This document shows, piece after piece, positions 17,506 to 25,520 of a stretch of DNA of 43,801 bases (position 1 is the first letter of the stretch; the number at the start of each line of letters is the position of its first letter). Made by a program: the position numbers and the translations under genes. The notes beneath the pieces are model-generated. The model did no database searches, had not been told where the DNA came from, and saw nothing but the letters and a program-made list of their open reading frames with translations. Source of the stretch: Rhodospirillaceae bacterium (GTDB taxonomy: Bacteria > Pseudomonadota > Alphaproteobacteria > Thalassobaculales > Thalassobaculaceae); contig PBMU01000081.1 in the NCBI GenBank assembly GCA_002722775.1, forward strand, positions 1-43,801, in the 5' to 3' direction.

Positions 17506-18321
17506 ATGGCTGGCAGCTTCATACTTGCTGGATGTGGAAAGATGGGTGGTGCCATGCTCGACGGCTGGATCGAGGGCGGAAGCGCTACAGCCGGTGTTCA
17601 TGTGATCGAGCCGATAGGCGCGGCTGTCAAACGATTTAGCGGTTCGCCAGGTGTCGTTCTTCACGAGACGGCCGCGTCGGTCCCCGCCGATCTTTCACCA
17701 GCCGTCGTGGTTCTGGCGGTGAAACCCCAAACGATGGACGAGGCGGTCAGATTATTGGTCCGATTCGTCGGTCCGAGCACGGTTTTCCTGTCGATTGCAG
17801 CGGGAAAGACCATCGGGTATTTCGAATCCCAACTGGGATTTGAAGCGGCGATCGTTCGGGCAATGCCGAATACTCCGGCGGCCGTCGGCCGCGGTATCAC
17901 GGTCTACGTTCCGAACGAGCGTGTCACGCAGGAACAGAACGAAATGTGCGAGGAACTGCTCTCTGCCATCGGTGAGGTGATCGAGGTCACCGACGAAAAT
18001 CTACTTGATCCGGTCACTGCCGTCTCTGGCAGTGGGCCAGCATATGTGTTCCTGTTGATCGAGGCGATGGCGGCAGCAGGCGTAAAGGCGGGATTGCCGA
18101 AGAATTTGGCGGAGAGGCTTGCTCGCGCTACGGTCGCTGGGGCGGGAGAACTTGCCCGCTTGTCGGATGAAGACGCGGCCCAGTTGCGAAAAAACGTTAC
18201 CAGCCCTGGTGGCACGACGGCTGCTGCACTCAAGGTCTTGATGGCTGACGACGGTATCCAACCTGTCTTCGATCGGGCTTTGGCCGCAGCTACTAACCGA
18301 TCGCGGGAACTGGCTGGCTGA
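17506..18321 (+). CDS. proC: Pyrroline-5-carboxylate reductase
   Basis: Last step of proline synthesis: reduces pyrroline-5-carboxylate with NAD(P)H. It has 271 residues. It starts MAGSFILAGCGKMGGAML with a Rossmann GxGxMG at the N-terminus. Further motifs are VVLAVKPQTMDE, AIVRAMPNTPAAVGRG, and the C-terminal signature in which AVSGSGPAYVFLLIEAM is followed by RKNVTSPGGTTAAAL. A longer in-frame ATG at 17440 lies inside ybjN and is rejected. It is four bases after ybjN. Confidence 0.97.
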   Translation: MAGSFILAGCGKMGGAMLDGWIEGGSATAGVHVIEPIGAAVKRFSGSPGVVLHETAASVPADLSPAVVVLAVKPQTMDEAVRLLVRFVGPSTVFLSIAAGKTIGYFESQLGFEAAIVRAMPNTPAAVGRGITVYVPNERVTQEQNEMCEELLSAIGEVIEVTDENLLDPVTAVSGSGPAYVFLLIEAMAAAGVKAGLPKNLAERLARATVAGAGELARLSDEDAAQLRKNVTSPGGTTAAALKVLMADDGIQPVFDRALAAATNRSRELAG

Positions 18322-18395
18322 TATTGTGTTTTAATACCCGCACCGGCGCATCTTCTTGCTAGACTTAGTCACCAATCCTAACGTTGATCGAACCC

Positions 18396-18986
18396 ATGAC
18401 TGCGAATACCGATGAGGAGCGTTTGATCACGGCAGCGATGGAGGTCGCCGCGGAAGGATCGTGGCGACGATCTACCCTTAGCGATATTGCCGAAAGGGCA
18501 GGCATCGAGACGGAAGTATTGGTTAGATGTTATCGAAGTAAGAAGGAGCTTCTTGTCGCCTTGGCCCTCTCGATCGACGCCGCTGTATCGACTGGCGTGG
18601 ACCACCACTTTGCCGATTCCGGAATACCGGTACGTGAAAGATTGATGGAAATCCTGCTTCTCCGGTTCGAGGCGATGCAGCCATACAAGGCTGGGATCGT
18701 CGCGTTACTTAGCTCATTTTCGCTCGATCCGCCGACCGCGATGTTCGGTCTGCCGACGATTGTGAAATCTATGCGGACCAGTCTCGTCGCCGTCGGAGTG
18801 CCAGTAGGTGGCCTCTGCGGCATACTCCGCATTCAAGGGCTTGTGGGCGTGTTTTTGGAAACGCTACGCGTGTGGGCGTCGGACGACACCATTGATCTGG
18901 CCCGCACCATGCACCACTTGGACAAACGGCTCGTCCAGACTGAAAAACTTGTCCAGGCCATTGGGCTGGCAGGACCAACGCACTGA
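18396..18986 (+). CDS. TetR-fold protein, regulator or COQ9-like
   Basis: A 196-residue protein. Residues about 10-55 (LITAAMEVAAEGSWRRSTLS and DIAERAGIETEVLVRCYRSK) form a TetR-type helix-turn-helix. The C-terminal part, LETLRVWASDDTIDLARTM followed by HHLDKRLVQTEKL, resembles the end of COQ9-like proteins, which share the TetR fold but bind lipid in ubiquinone synthesis. With ubiK only 1.6 kb upstream on the same strand, either reading is open. The ATG at 18396 is preferred over a TTG at 18384. It follows proC by 74 bases. Confidence 0.7.
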   Translation: MTANTDEERLITAAMEVAAEGSWRRSTLSDIAERAGIETEVLVRCYRSKKELLVALALSIDAAVSTGVDHHFADSGIPVRERLMEILLLRFEAMQPYKAGIVALLSSFSLDPPTAMFGLPTIVKSMRTSLVAVGVPVGGLCGILRIQGLVGVFLETLRVWASDDTIDLARTMHHLDKRLVQTEKLVQAIGLAGPTH

Positions 18987-19093
18987 TATTTTCTATCATG
19001 CCTCGAAAGGTCTTCGCGACCGCAATGCTTCTGAAACGTAATGTCGGCTAATCTTTTGGAAAAGCGGCCGCGGGCCCGAAGGAACAGACCTTG

Positions 19094-19109
19094 CCGCGCT
19101 TGGGCGCGG
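19094..19109 (+). promoter_or_regulatory. Short GC hairpin upstream of csaA
   Basis: Six-bp stem CCGCGC/GCGCGG with a TTGG loop, in the 167-base gap between the TetR-fold gene and csaA. The following sequence TGATACTGTTCTGTTGG is only partly T-rich, so this is at best a weak terminator for the preceding gene. Confidence 0.25.
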
Positions 19110-19153
19110 TGATACTGTTCTGTTGGAATTTTGTGTAATTGGTGGAGTTTTCA

Positions 19154-19489
19154 GTGACGATCAATTTTGATGACTTTCTGAAGATCGACGTTCGAGTAGG
19201 CACCATCTTGGAAGCTCAACCTTTCCCCGAAGCGCGGCGGCCAGCTTATAAGCTTTGGGTGGATTTCGGGATTGAACTAGGGGTTAAAAAGACATCAGCA
19301 CAAATCACGAAGTACTATCAAATTGACACCTTACCTGGTCGTCAGGTGGCAGCTGTGGTGAATTTTCCAATCAAGCAGATCGGGAAATTCATGAGCGAGA
19401 TCCTAGTTTTGGGATTTCCGGACGCGGACGGCGAGGTGGTATTAATTTGTATAGATCAACCGGTTCCAAATGGGGGCCGTCTATTCTGA
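19154..19489 (+). CDS. csaA: tRNA-binding protein CsaA
   Basis: Small dimeric OB-fold protein of the EMAP-II/TRBP111 type, with tRNA-binding and chaperone-like activity in Bacillus CsaA. It has 111 residues. The family core is DFLKIDVRVGTILEAQPFPE, then KTSAQITKYY, the turn VVNFPIKQIGKFMSEILVLG and the C-terminal VPNGGRLF. The start is the GTG at 19154, six bases after GGTGGAG; the TTG at 19139 and GTG at 19142 are alternatives. The 167-base gap upstream holds a short GC hairpin. Confidence 0.92.
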   Translation: MTINFDDFLKIDVRVGTILEAQPFPEARRPAYKLWVDFGIELGVKKTSAQITKYYQIDTLPGRQVAAVVNFPIKQIGKFMSEILVLGFPDADGEVVLICIDQPVPNGGRLF

Positions 19490-19595
19490 GATTTGAATCA
19501 GCATTGATCGCTGTCGGCTGCGATTGTATTCGGCTTGCGTTGCTGGTCTGCTGCGACGCACACTCGGCCCAAGGTTTTATTGATGGGGGCAAGTT

Positions 19596-20588
19596 ATGGC
19601 CACGGAACTCAGGATTGGTATTCAGACAAACGGGATCAAGCATGGCCACGCTGACCCTATGCCGGACATAGACACACGCTTCCGCATGGTCAAGGAGTCG
19701 GGCGCTTTCGATTATGTGGACAAGACCCCTGCTTCGGACGAGGTCGAGGCATTCCTTGCTGCTCGAGAAAAGTACGATCTTCCGATTCGAACGGGTGGCT
19801 GGTTCTACACGCTAGGTCGCGACGAGGACCTGTTGTTCGAAAACTTGGCGCTATCCGGTCGATTGGGTTCCATCGTCCACAATGTTCAGGTCATGTCCTT
19901 CAAAGAAGATGGTGCGTTGGTTTCTAATGCAGAGGTGGTTGATTTCTATGAAAGAGCCCTAGTGGAAGGAGACCGTCATGGCGTTCACCCCTGCCTGGAA
20001 GTCCATGTCAATATGTGGTCTGAGGATTTTCGTCGGGTCGAAGTAGTTGGCCGCATGATCGAGGAAAGAGGTTTGCCGTTCCGCATGACGCTTGATCACA
20101 GTCATGTGATTTTCAAGATTGACAACCCGGAGGAACAGGAAGTCTTCGACATCAAAAGAGATATTGAGTCGGGTAAGCTGGTACTTGACCCGTTTCAATC
20201 CGGGAGCATTTGTCAGACTTGGATCGATGCTGGTTGGGTGCGTCATTGTCATGCTCGCGCTGCTGTTCCGAATAACCCAAAGAACTCGCTGGCCCGAGAT
20301 GAGAACGGCAAGGTGGGACGCGGCATCCAGTACCCCTTTTCTAATCCGGGCGAAGGCAATTATCATGAACCCTGGGACGGGTCGCGTCTTGAGCCTTGGA
20401 AGGAAGTGATCCGCCAACTAATGCGCCACCATGCAACTGACGACACCGATATGCTCGGTCAGATCAGCACCGAGTTCATTCCCAATTTCGACTACGGTGA
20501 GGGCTGCAGGTACTCTCTGTTTGAGCAGTCAATGGCCTGTGCGATCTGGATGCGAGACACCTGGAACGAGGTCTCTGGAACGGTGTGA
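19596..20588 (+). CDS. Xylose-isomerase-like TIM-barrel protein
   Basis: A 330-residue cytosolic protein of the sugar phosphate isomerase/epimerase (AP endonuclease 2-like) superfamily. The metal-site pattern is visible: E135 and H137 in CLEVHVNM, D167 and H170 in TLDHSHVIF, then a WVRHCHARAA segment and a C-terminal acidic residue in ISTEFIPNFDYG. Known members act on keto sugars or cyclitols with Mn or Mg; the substrate of this one cannot be read. GGGGGCAAG precedes the ATG. It follows csaA by 106 bases and converges on the sensor kinase with five bases between stops. Confidence 0.75.
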   Translation: MATELRIGIQTNGIKHGHADPMPDIDTRFRMVKESGAFDYVDKTPASDEVEAFLAAREKYDLPIRTGGWFYTLGRDEDLLFENLALSGRLGSIVHNVQVMSFKEDGALVSNAEVVDFYERALVEGDRHGVHPCLEVHVNMWSEDFRRVEVVGRMIEERGLPFRMTLDHSHVIFKIDNPEEQEVFDIKRDIESGKLVLDPFQSGSICQTWIDAGWVRHCHARAAVPNNPKNSLARDENGKVGRGIQYPFSNPGEGNYHEPWDGSRLEPWKEVIRQLMRHHATDDTDMLGQISTEFIPNFDYGEGCRYSLFEQSMACAIWMRDTWNEVSGTV

Positions 20589-20593
20589 CAGCC

Positions 20594-21979
20594 CTATAGC
20601 GGAAGCCGCAGACGGGCTCTTAGGCCACCCAATGGAGAATCCTCGAGCACCAAGTCGCCGCCGTGGTTCCGCGTAATATCACGGGCAATGGTGAGGCCTA
20701 GTCCGATACCACCCGTCTTAGGGTTTCTCGAGGGATCAAGTCGGTGAAAAGGCTTGAACACCTCTTCCCGATATTGTGCGCCGATCCCGGGTCCGTTGTC
20801 GTCGACCAGCACCAAGACCTCGTCGCTGCCGATTTTTATCAAGACCTCAATGCGGGTGGCGAATTTCTTGGCATTCACGATCAGGTTCGTGAATGCTCGC
20901 TTGAGGGCTTGGGATCGGACTTCTGTTATGCAGTCGCCCGCACCCAAGACCCGTAGGGCGATGTCTGATCCATCGCGCCTCTCGGCAGATACTGCCTCCT
21001 CGACCAAGTCGATGGGATTGGCGGTCACGAGTTCCTCTGTTCCCTCACCGCGCGCAAAGGCGAGATAACCTTCGACCATGTGTTCCATGTCCTCTACATC
21101 GCTTTTGAGATCCTCGATTTCCGGGCCTTCTCCGAGCATGGCGAGTTGGAGTTTCATTCTAGTCAGTGGGGTGCGAAGGTCGTGTGAGACGCCGGCGAGC
21201 ATTTCAGTTCGTTGCGTCAACTGACGTTGGATGCGTTCGCGCATTTGGCGGAAAGCTTCGGCGGCTTGCCGCACTTCTGCAGCGCCCTCGGGACGGAATT
21301 CGCCGACCTCGCGGCCCATACCGAAACTGCGCGCCGCTATGGCGAGGCGACGAATTGGTCGAATCTGATTGCGCATGAAAACGATAGCAATGGCGAATAG
21401 GACCAGCGAACTTCCGACCATCCACATGAGGAAAATATAGGGTGTGAAACTGTAGAGGCGCTTTTCATGCACGTCGACAGATAAGACCCCGTCCGGGAGC
21501 TGGACCTTGACGACAACACGACGGTTCTCCCGACCGGTATCGATCAGGTATGGTCGTCGTACTCGTTCCTCCATGGCCTCCGAAAGTCGACGTTCCACAC
21601 GGTCACCAGTTGCGCTACGAGAGGTATTGGCAAGAATTGCTCCCGGCTCGACAACGACGATCATATATAGGAGCTTGCGCACTCGCGCGGTGATATCGGC
21701 CACCTGGTTGGATGCCGGAAGTGGTGAGAGGATGTCAACCACGTAAGATATGTCGCCAGCGAGCATGTGCGCAAGGCGTCTGGTCATAGTATCCCAGTGC
21801 CGGTCGAAAAAGACAAACGTCGAAATTGCCTGCATCAGGATTAGTGGCGTCACAATGATCAGAAGTGCACGTCTAAATAGGGTTTTAGGGAGGAAGCGTT
21901 TGATCCGGGAGGGCCGCGAAGTAGCGTCGGCTTGCCCCAGGCTAGTAATCGTCTCTGCCGAGTTAACCCGGTTGCTCAT
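20594..21979 (-). CDS. Sensor histidine kinase, EnvZ-like, partner of PetR
   Basis: Inner-membrane two-component sensor, 461 residues. Membrane helices lie at about 37-57 and 182-202, enclosing a periplasmic domain of about 120 residues. A HAMP domain follows (about 203-255). H-box GVSHDLRTPLTRM has H266 as the phosphorylation site; the ATPase domain has NLIVNAKKFA (N box), DDNGPGIG (G1) and GGIGLGLTIA (G2). The ATG overlaps the petR stop by four bases (ATGA), so it is the cognate kinase. The signal it senses is unknown. It converges on the TIM-barrel gene. Confidence 0.92.
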   Translation of the reverse strand: MSNRVNSAETITSLGQADATSRPSRIKRFLPKTLFRRALLIIVTPLILMQAISTFVFFDRHWDTMTRRLAHMLAGDISYVVDILSPLPASNQVADITARVRKLLYMIVVVEPGAILANTSRSATGDRVERRLSEAMEERVRRPYLIDTGRENRRVVVKVQLPDGVLSVDVHEKRLYSFTPYIFLMWMVGSSLVLFAIAIVFMRNQIRPIRRLAIAARSFGMGREVGEFRPEGAAEVRQAAEAFRQMRERIQRQLTQRTEMLAGVSHDLRTPLTRMKLQLAMLGEGPEIEDLKSDVEDMEHMVEGYLAFARGEGTEELVTANPIDLVEEAVSAERRDGSDIALRVLGAGDCITEVRSQALKRAFTNLIVNAKKFATRIEVLIKIGSDEVLVLVDDNGPGIGAQYREEVFKPFHRLDPSRNPKTGGIGLGLTIARDITRNHGGDLVLEDSPLGGLRARLRLPL

Positions 21980-22668
21980 GGGTCAGCCTTCAAGACATAT
22001 CCTGCACCCCTTACGGTTTGCAAGTAACGCGGATATTTGGGGTCGGCTTCAAACTTGCGGCGTAGTCTGGTTACCTGGACGTCGACCGTGCGTGCATTGC
22101 CATTGACCGCCTTGCAGTCAAGAAGGTCCTCTCTTGTGAGAGTAATGCCGGCCCGTTCGGCGAAGACACGTAGCAATCCAGTCTCGGCCTCAGTAAGTCG
22201 GATCGGATCGGCGTCCCTGAAAAGCATTTCTCGTCGCAGATCAAACCTGTAATGACCAAATCGCACGTATCGGTGCTCCCCTTCCCCCATGGGCGCCTCC
22301 GTTATTCGTCGCAAGATAGTGCGGATACGGAGCAATAACTCACGTGGCTCAAAGGGCTTGTGAAGGTAATCGTCCGCCCCGCTTTCCAGACCGGCTATCC
22401 GATCCTCCGGCTCACCCATCGCAGTTAGCAGCAAAATAGGTACCCTTTTCGATTGGCGCAGATCCGAAGTGAGTTCGAGCCCTGTCTCGCCGGGCATCAT
22501 CACGTCGAGAACGATCAGATCAAACTCTAAGGCGGAGAGCCGTCGTCTCGCCTCGTCCGCATCTGATGCGCCAGTGACGCGGAAACCGTTCTCGCTCAGG
22601 AATCTGTGTAGAAGTCCTCGCAGCCGGCTGTCGTCATCCACGACCAGAATATGCGGAAGATCTTCCAT
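21976..22668 (-). CDS. petR: OmpR-family response regulator, PetR-like
   Basis: Two-component regulator of 230 residues. The receiver domain (about 5-120) has acidic residues D11-D13, the phospho-acceptor D55 in LIVLDVMMPG, and the conserved Lys in DDYLHKPFEPREL. The winged-helix DNA-binding domain (about 135-228) ends YLQTVRGAGYVLKA. Start ATG at 22668, directly after GGGAGGTGTG; the longer frame to 22767 would run into petP. The petP-petR-kinase order matches Rhodobacter capsulatus, where PetR is required for bc1 complex synthesis. Whether it controls petABC at 1876-4444 is inferred. Confidence 0.9.
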   Translation of the reverse strand: MEDLPHILVVDDDSRLRGLLHRFLSENGFRVTGASDADEARRRLSALEFDLIVLDVMMPGETGLELTSDLRQSKRVPILLLTAMGEPEDRIAGLESGADDYLHKPFEPRELLLRIRTILRRITEAPMGEGEHRYVRFGHYRFDLRREMLFRDADPIRLTEAETGLLRVFAERAGITLTREDLLDCKAVNGNARTVDVQVTRLRRKFEADPKYPRYLQTVRGAGYVLKADP

Positions 22669-22693
22669 CACACCTCCCGGGTGTGGCTCGGTC

Positions 22694-23215
22694 TCAAATA
22701 CCCCGGCGGATCGTCGCCCTGTTACTCTTTTTGACACGGGTTTCAAACCGCCAGCGGTCACCATCATCCATTATGCCTTGCAGCACATTCTTGAAGCAGG
22801 TGACGGCCTCTAAACCGGCAGTCTTGCAGGCCGTGGCAATTCGCTTGCGTTGGTTTGCTGTCAGTTCTCGTTCCAGCTCTATACCCTTTTGCGTCAGTTT
22901 GAGAAGGCGTTTGCGCCTGTCCTCGGCGGAAGTGTTTTGCAGGAAATAACCTTCTCGCACTAGCTGACTTAGCACGCGCGCCAAACTCTGCTTGGTGATT
23001 TTTAGGATTGCCAGAAGCTCCGTAACGGTGGTCCCAGAGTTGCGGCCGACGAAATAGATCGCGCGGTGATGGGCGTGCCCAAGGTCGATCTTTGCCAGCA
23101 TATTGTATGGTTCTCTGGTGAAGTCGCGGTAGGCGAAGAACAGCATTTCGATCGCCTGGCTCAACTCTTCCTCGCGCAGATAGTTCGAATCGACCGGGTT
23201 GTTTATGTCAGCCAT
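22694..23215 (-). CDS. petP: MarR-family regulator, PetP-like
   Basis: Winged-helix repressor or activator of 173 residues. The start is ATG at 23215 (MADINNPVDSNYLREEEL); the longer frame upstream reads back through the intergenic region into ilvE and is rejected. The DNA-binding core is RNSGTTVTELLAILKITKQS followed by LVREGYFLQNTSAEDRRKRL with the MarR wing DxRxK(R) pattern. It is followed 25 bases later by petR, the arrangement first described in Rhodobacter capsulatus. A perfect palindrome at 23299-23310 between petP and ilvE is a candidate binding site. Confidence 0.9.
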   Translation of the reverse strand: MADINNPVDSNYLREEELSQAIEMLFFAYRDFTREPYNMLAKIDLGHAHHRAIYFVGRNSGTTVTELLAILKITKQSLARVLSQLVREGYFLQNTSAEDRRKRLLKLTQKGIELERELTANQRKRIATACKTAGLEAVTCFKNVLQGIMDDGDRWRFETRVKKSNRATIRRGI

Positions 23216-23298
23216 TTTGACATATTTTCCTCTGAATGTTATTTGACCCAAGGATGATGCGAAAGAAAATGATCCAGAAACGGCAAAATGGGCAGTTT

Positions 23299-23310
23299 TA
23301 CAACGTTGTA
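23299..23310. promoter_or_regulatory. Perfect 12-base palindrome, candidate MarR/PetP operator
   Basis: TACAACGTTGTA is fully self-complementary. It lies in the 123-base divergent region, 28 bases before the ilvE ATG and 83 bases before the petP ATG. A further half-site GTTGTA occurs at 23319-23324. MarR-family proteins commonly bind such palindromes beside their own gene; binding by PetP is inferred. Confidence 0.5.
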
Positions 23311-23338
23311 GGAGAAAAGTTGTATTGGAACCACCGCC

Positions 23339-24241
23339 ATGTCCCTGATCTCGTTTGATGATCGAGAAGGTGCCATCTGGATAGATGGCGGTCTCGTTGA
23401 TTGGCGCGACGCAAAGTTGCATGTATTGAGTCATGGGCTGCATTATGCCAGTTCCGTCTTCGAGGGCGAACGGGTTTATAATGGCCGGATCTTCAAGTCC
23501 CGCGAACATACCGAACGCCTGCACAAGTCAGCTGGCGTGGTGGGGTATCAAATTCCTTACTCGGTGGATGAGATCGAAGACGCCAAGCACGAGGTAGTTA
23601 ATAGAATGGGGTTCCATGAGGCATACGTCAGGCCGGTAGCGTGGCGTGGCACTGAAATGATGGGTGTTTCAGCTCAGCAGAACAGGATCCATGTAGCCAT
23701 CGCGGTTTGGGAATGGCCGTCGTATTTCGATTCTGAAGCCAAAAAAGTGGGCATTAAACTGGGAATTGCACGCTGGCGTCGGCCATCGCCCGACACGGCA
23801 CCTACTGACAGCAAGGCTTCGGGCCTATATCAGATCTGCACTATGGCTAAGCATGCGGCCGAAGCCGAGGGCAATCACGATGCCCTAATGCTTGACTACC
23901 GGGGTCAGATCGCTGAATCGACAGGCGCCAATATCTTCTTCGTCATGGAGGACGGCCGGTTGCACACGCCGACACCGGACTGTTTTCTCGACGGGATCAC
24001 TCGCCGCACTGTGATCCAACTCGCACGGAGACGCGGCTACGAGATAGTCGAGCGCGCGATCATGCCCGAGGAAATGGCCAAGGCCAATGAGTGCTTTCTG
24101 ACCGGCACTGCTGCCGAGGTTACCCCGGTAGGAAAGATCGGTGACTTTAGCTTCACTCCGGGTGACATTACCCAGGCCTTGGACGAGAGTTACACTTCCC
24201 TGGTTAACGGCCCAGACCCCGCGGCCGCCGCTGCCGAGTAG
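23339..24241 (+). CDS. ilvE: Branched-chain amino acid aminotransferase
   Basis: Class IV PLP aminotransferase for Leu, Ile and Val, 300 residues. It opens with ISFDDREGAIWIDGGLVDW, then HVLSHGLHYASSVFEGERVY, which carries substrate-binding residues. The PLP lysine is K159 in TDSKASGLY, and later motifs are QIAESTGANIFFV and the phosphate-binding LTGTAAEVTPV. A short Ala-rich C-terminal tail is present. Divergent from petP, and convergent on argE with an 82-base gap that shows only a weak CAGC/GCTG inverted repeat. Its start has only a weak SD. Confidence 0.95.
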   Translation: MSLISFDDREGAIWIDGGLVDWRDAKLHVLSHGLHYASSVFEGERVYNGRIFKSREHTERLHKSAGVVGYQIPYSVDEIEDAKHEVVNRMGFHEAYVRPVAWRGTEMMGVSAQQNRIHVAIAVWEWPSYFDSEAKKVGIKLGIARWRRPSPDTAPTDSKASGLYQICTMAKHAAEAEGNHDALMLDYRGQIAESTGANIFFVMEDGRLHTPTPDCFLDGITRRTVIQLARRRGYEIVERAIMPEEMAKANECFLTGTAAEVTPVGKIGDFSFTPGDITQALDESYTSLVNGPDPAAAAAE

Positions 24242-24323
24242 CCCACATTTGTCCAGCTTCTTAGTGCGCAGCCGCCGCTGGGCTTGTGTCAGCGACGTTT
24301 TCGTTGTGCAAGAGTGCAGACGG

Positions 24324-25493
24324 TTAAGCAGTGTTTTCGGCCCAGTCCGTAAGTTTCTCAACGAAGGCCAAGCACTCGGCCAGTTGGTTGATTTCGATGA
24401 ATTCGTCGGGTTGGTGGGCTTGTTGAATCGAGCCGGGGCCGAAGATCACCCCGGGGATACCCGCCTGTTGGAAAAGGCCTGCCTCGGTGCCGAAGGCGAC
24501 GGTGCCGGACTCGTTTAGGCCTGTCAAATGGCGAATCAACTGTTCGGCTGGAGATTCAGAGTCAGGCATCAGCGGCGGAGTGTCGTTTCGTAACTCCGTC
24601 GTTACGCCGGCGTGGGCCGCAATAGCTTGTAATTTGGGTGTGATCTCGGCATCGATATAATCGAGGATTCGTTTCTCCAATGCCTCGAGGTTGTCGTTTG
24701 GCAATCCCCGGAACCCCCAATGGACATGGGTGTATTCCGGAATAATATTGTGGGCAGTGCCGCCCTCGATCACGCCGAGATCGAAGGTGGTATATGGTGG
24801 ATCGAATGGGCAATCCGGATCGGCGTTGTTGGCGAGCTCGTGTTGCAAATCTTCGATGAAGGTGATGATCCGGGCTGCTGCCATGATCGAGTTAGCTCCT
24901 CTCTGTGGTTCACTCGAATGGCCTGGCACGCCACGCACAGTGGTCCTGAAGGCGCGTCCACCCTTGTTGCCTCCGATGATTTTCATCGAGGTTGGTTCCC
25001 CGACTACAACGGCACGTGGCAGTGGTAGGTTCTCGATTACATCTTTGATCAGGCTGCGTACACCAAGACAACCGACTTCCTCGTCATAGGAGAACGCGAA
25101 GTGAATTGGAGTCTTTAAGTCGCGCTTCTGCATCTTGGGTGCAAGAGCGAGCGCGATGGCACAGAACCCCTTCATGTCTGCGGTGCCGCGTCCGTAGAGT
25201 TTGCCGTCCTCGCGATGCATCCGGAACGGGTCGCGGCTCCAATTCTGGCCATCGACGGGCACTACGTCAGTGTGACCCGAAAGAACCACACCACCTTTGT
25301 CCTCTGGCCCTATAGTAGCCCAGAGATTTGCCTTGGTCCCGTCCTCGTTCTGTGTGATACGCGTTGGAATATGGAGACCGTCGAGATAAGCGCGCACCTC
25401 TTCGATTAGCTTCAGATTGCTAAGCCGAGAGGTTGTGTCCAATGCGATTAGCCGATCCAGCCACTCTATTGATTGGTTCAGGGTTTCAGTCAT
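24324..25493 (-). CDS. argE: Acetylornithine deacetylase
   Basis: M20-family zinc amidohydrolase that converts N-acetylornithine to ornithine. It has 389 residues. Metal and catalytic residues are in place: H and D in SGHTDVVPVDG, D in GRGTADMKGF, EE in YDEEVGCLG, E in VVGEPTSMK and a C-terminal His in QQAHQPDEFI. The dimerisation domain carries GVPGHSSEPQRGANSI. The sequence is closest in feel to the alphaproteobacterial ArgE group; other M20 amidases are less likely. It starts 27 bases after trkH and is probably read with it. Confidence 0.9.
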   Translation of the reverse strand: MTETLNQSIEWLDRLIALDTTSRLSNLKLIEEVRAYLDGLHIPTRITQNEDGTKANLWATIGPEDKGGVVLSGHTDVVPVDGQNWSRDPFRMHREDGKLYGRGTADMKGFCAIALALAPKMQKRDLKTPIHFAFSYDEEVGCLGVRSLIKDVIENLPLPRAVVVGEPTSMKIIGGNKGGRAFRTTVRGVPGHSSEPQRGANSIMAAARIITFIEDLQHELANNADPDCPFDPPYTTFDLGVIEGGTAHNIIPEYTHVHWGFRGLPNDNLEALEKRILDYIDAEITPKLQAIAAHAGVTTELRNDTPPLMPDSESPAEQLIRHLTGLNESGTVAFGTEAGLFQQAGIPGVIFGPGSIQQAHQPDEFIEINQLAECLAFVEKLTDWAENTA

Positions 25494-25520
25494 CGGCTTT
25501 AGTTCTCCAGTATGGGTCTG

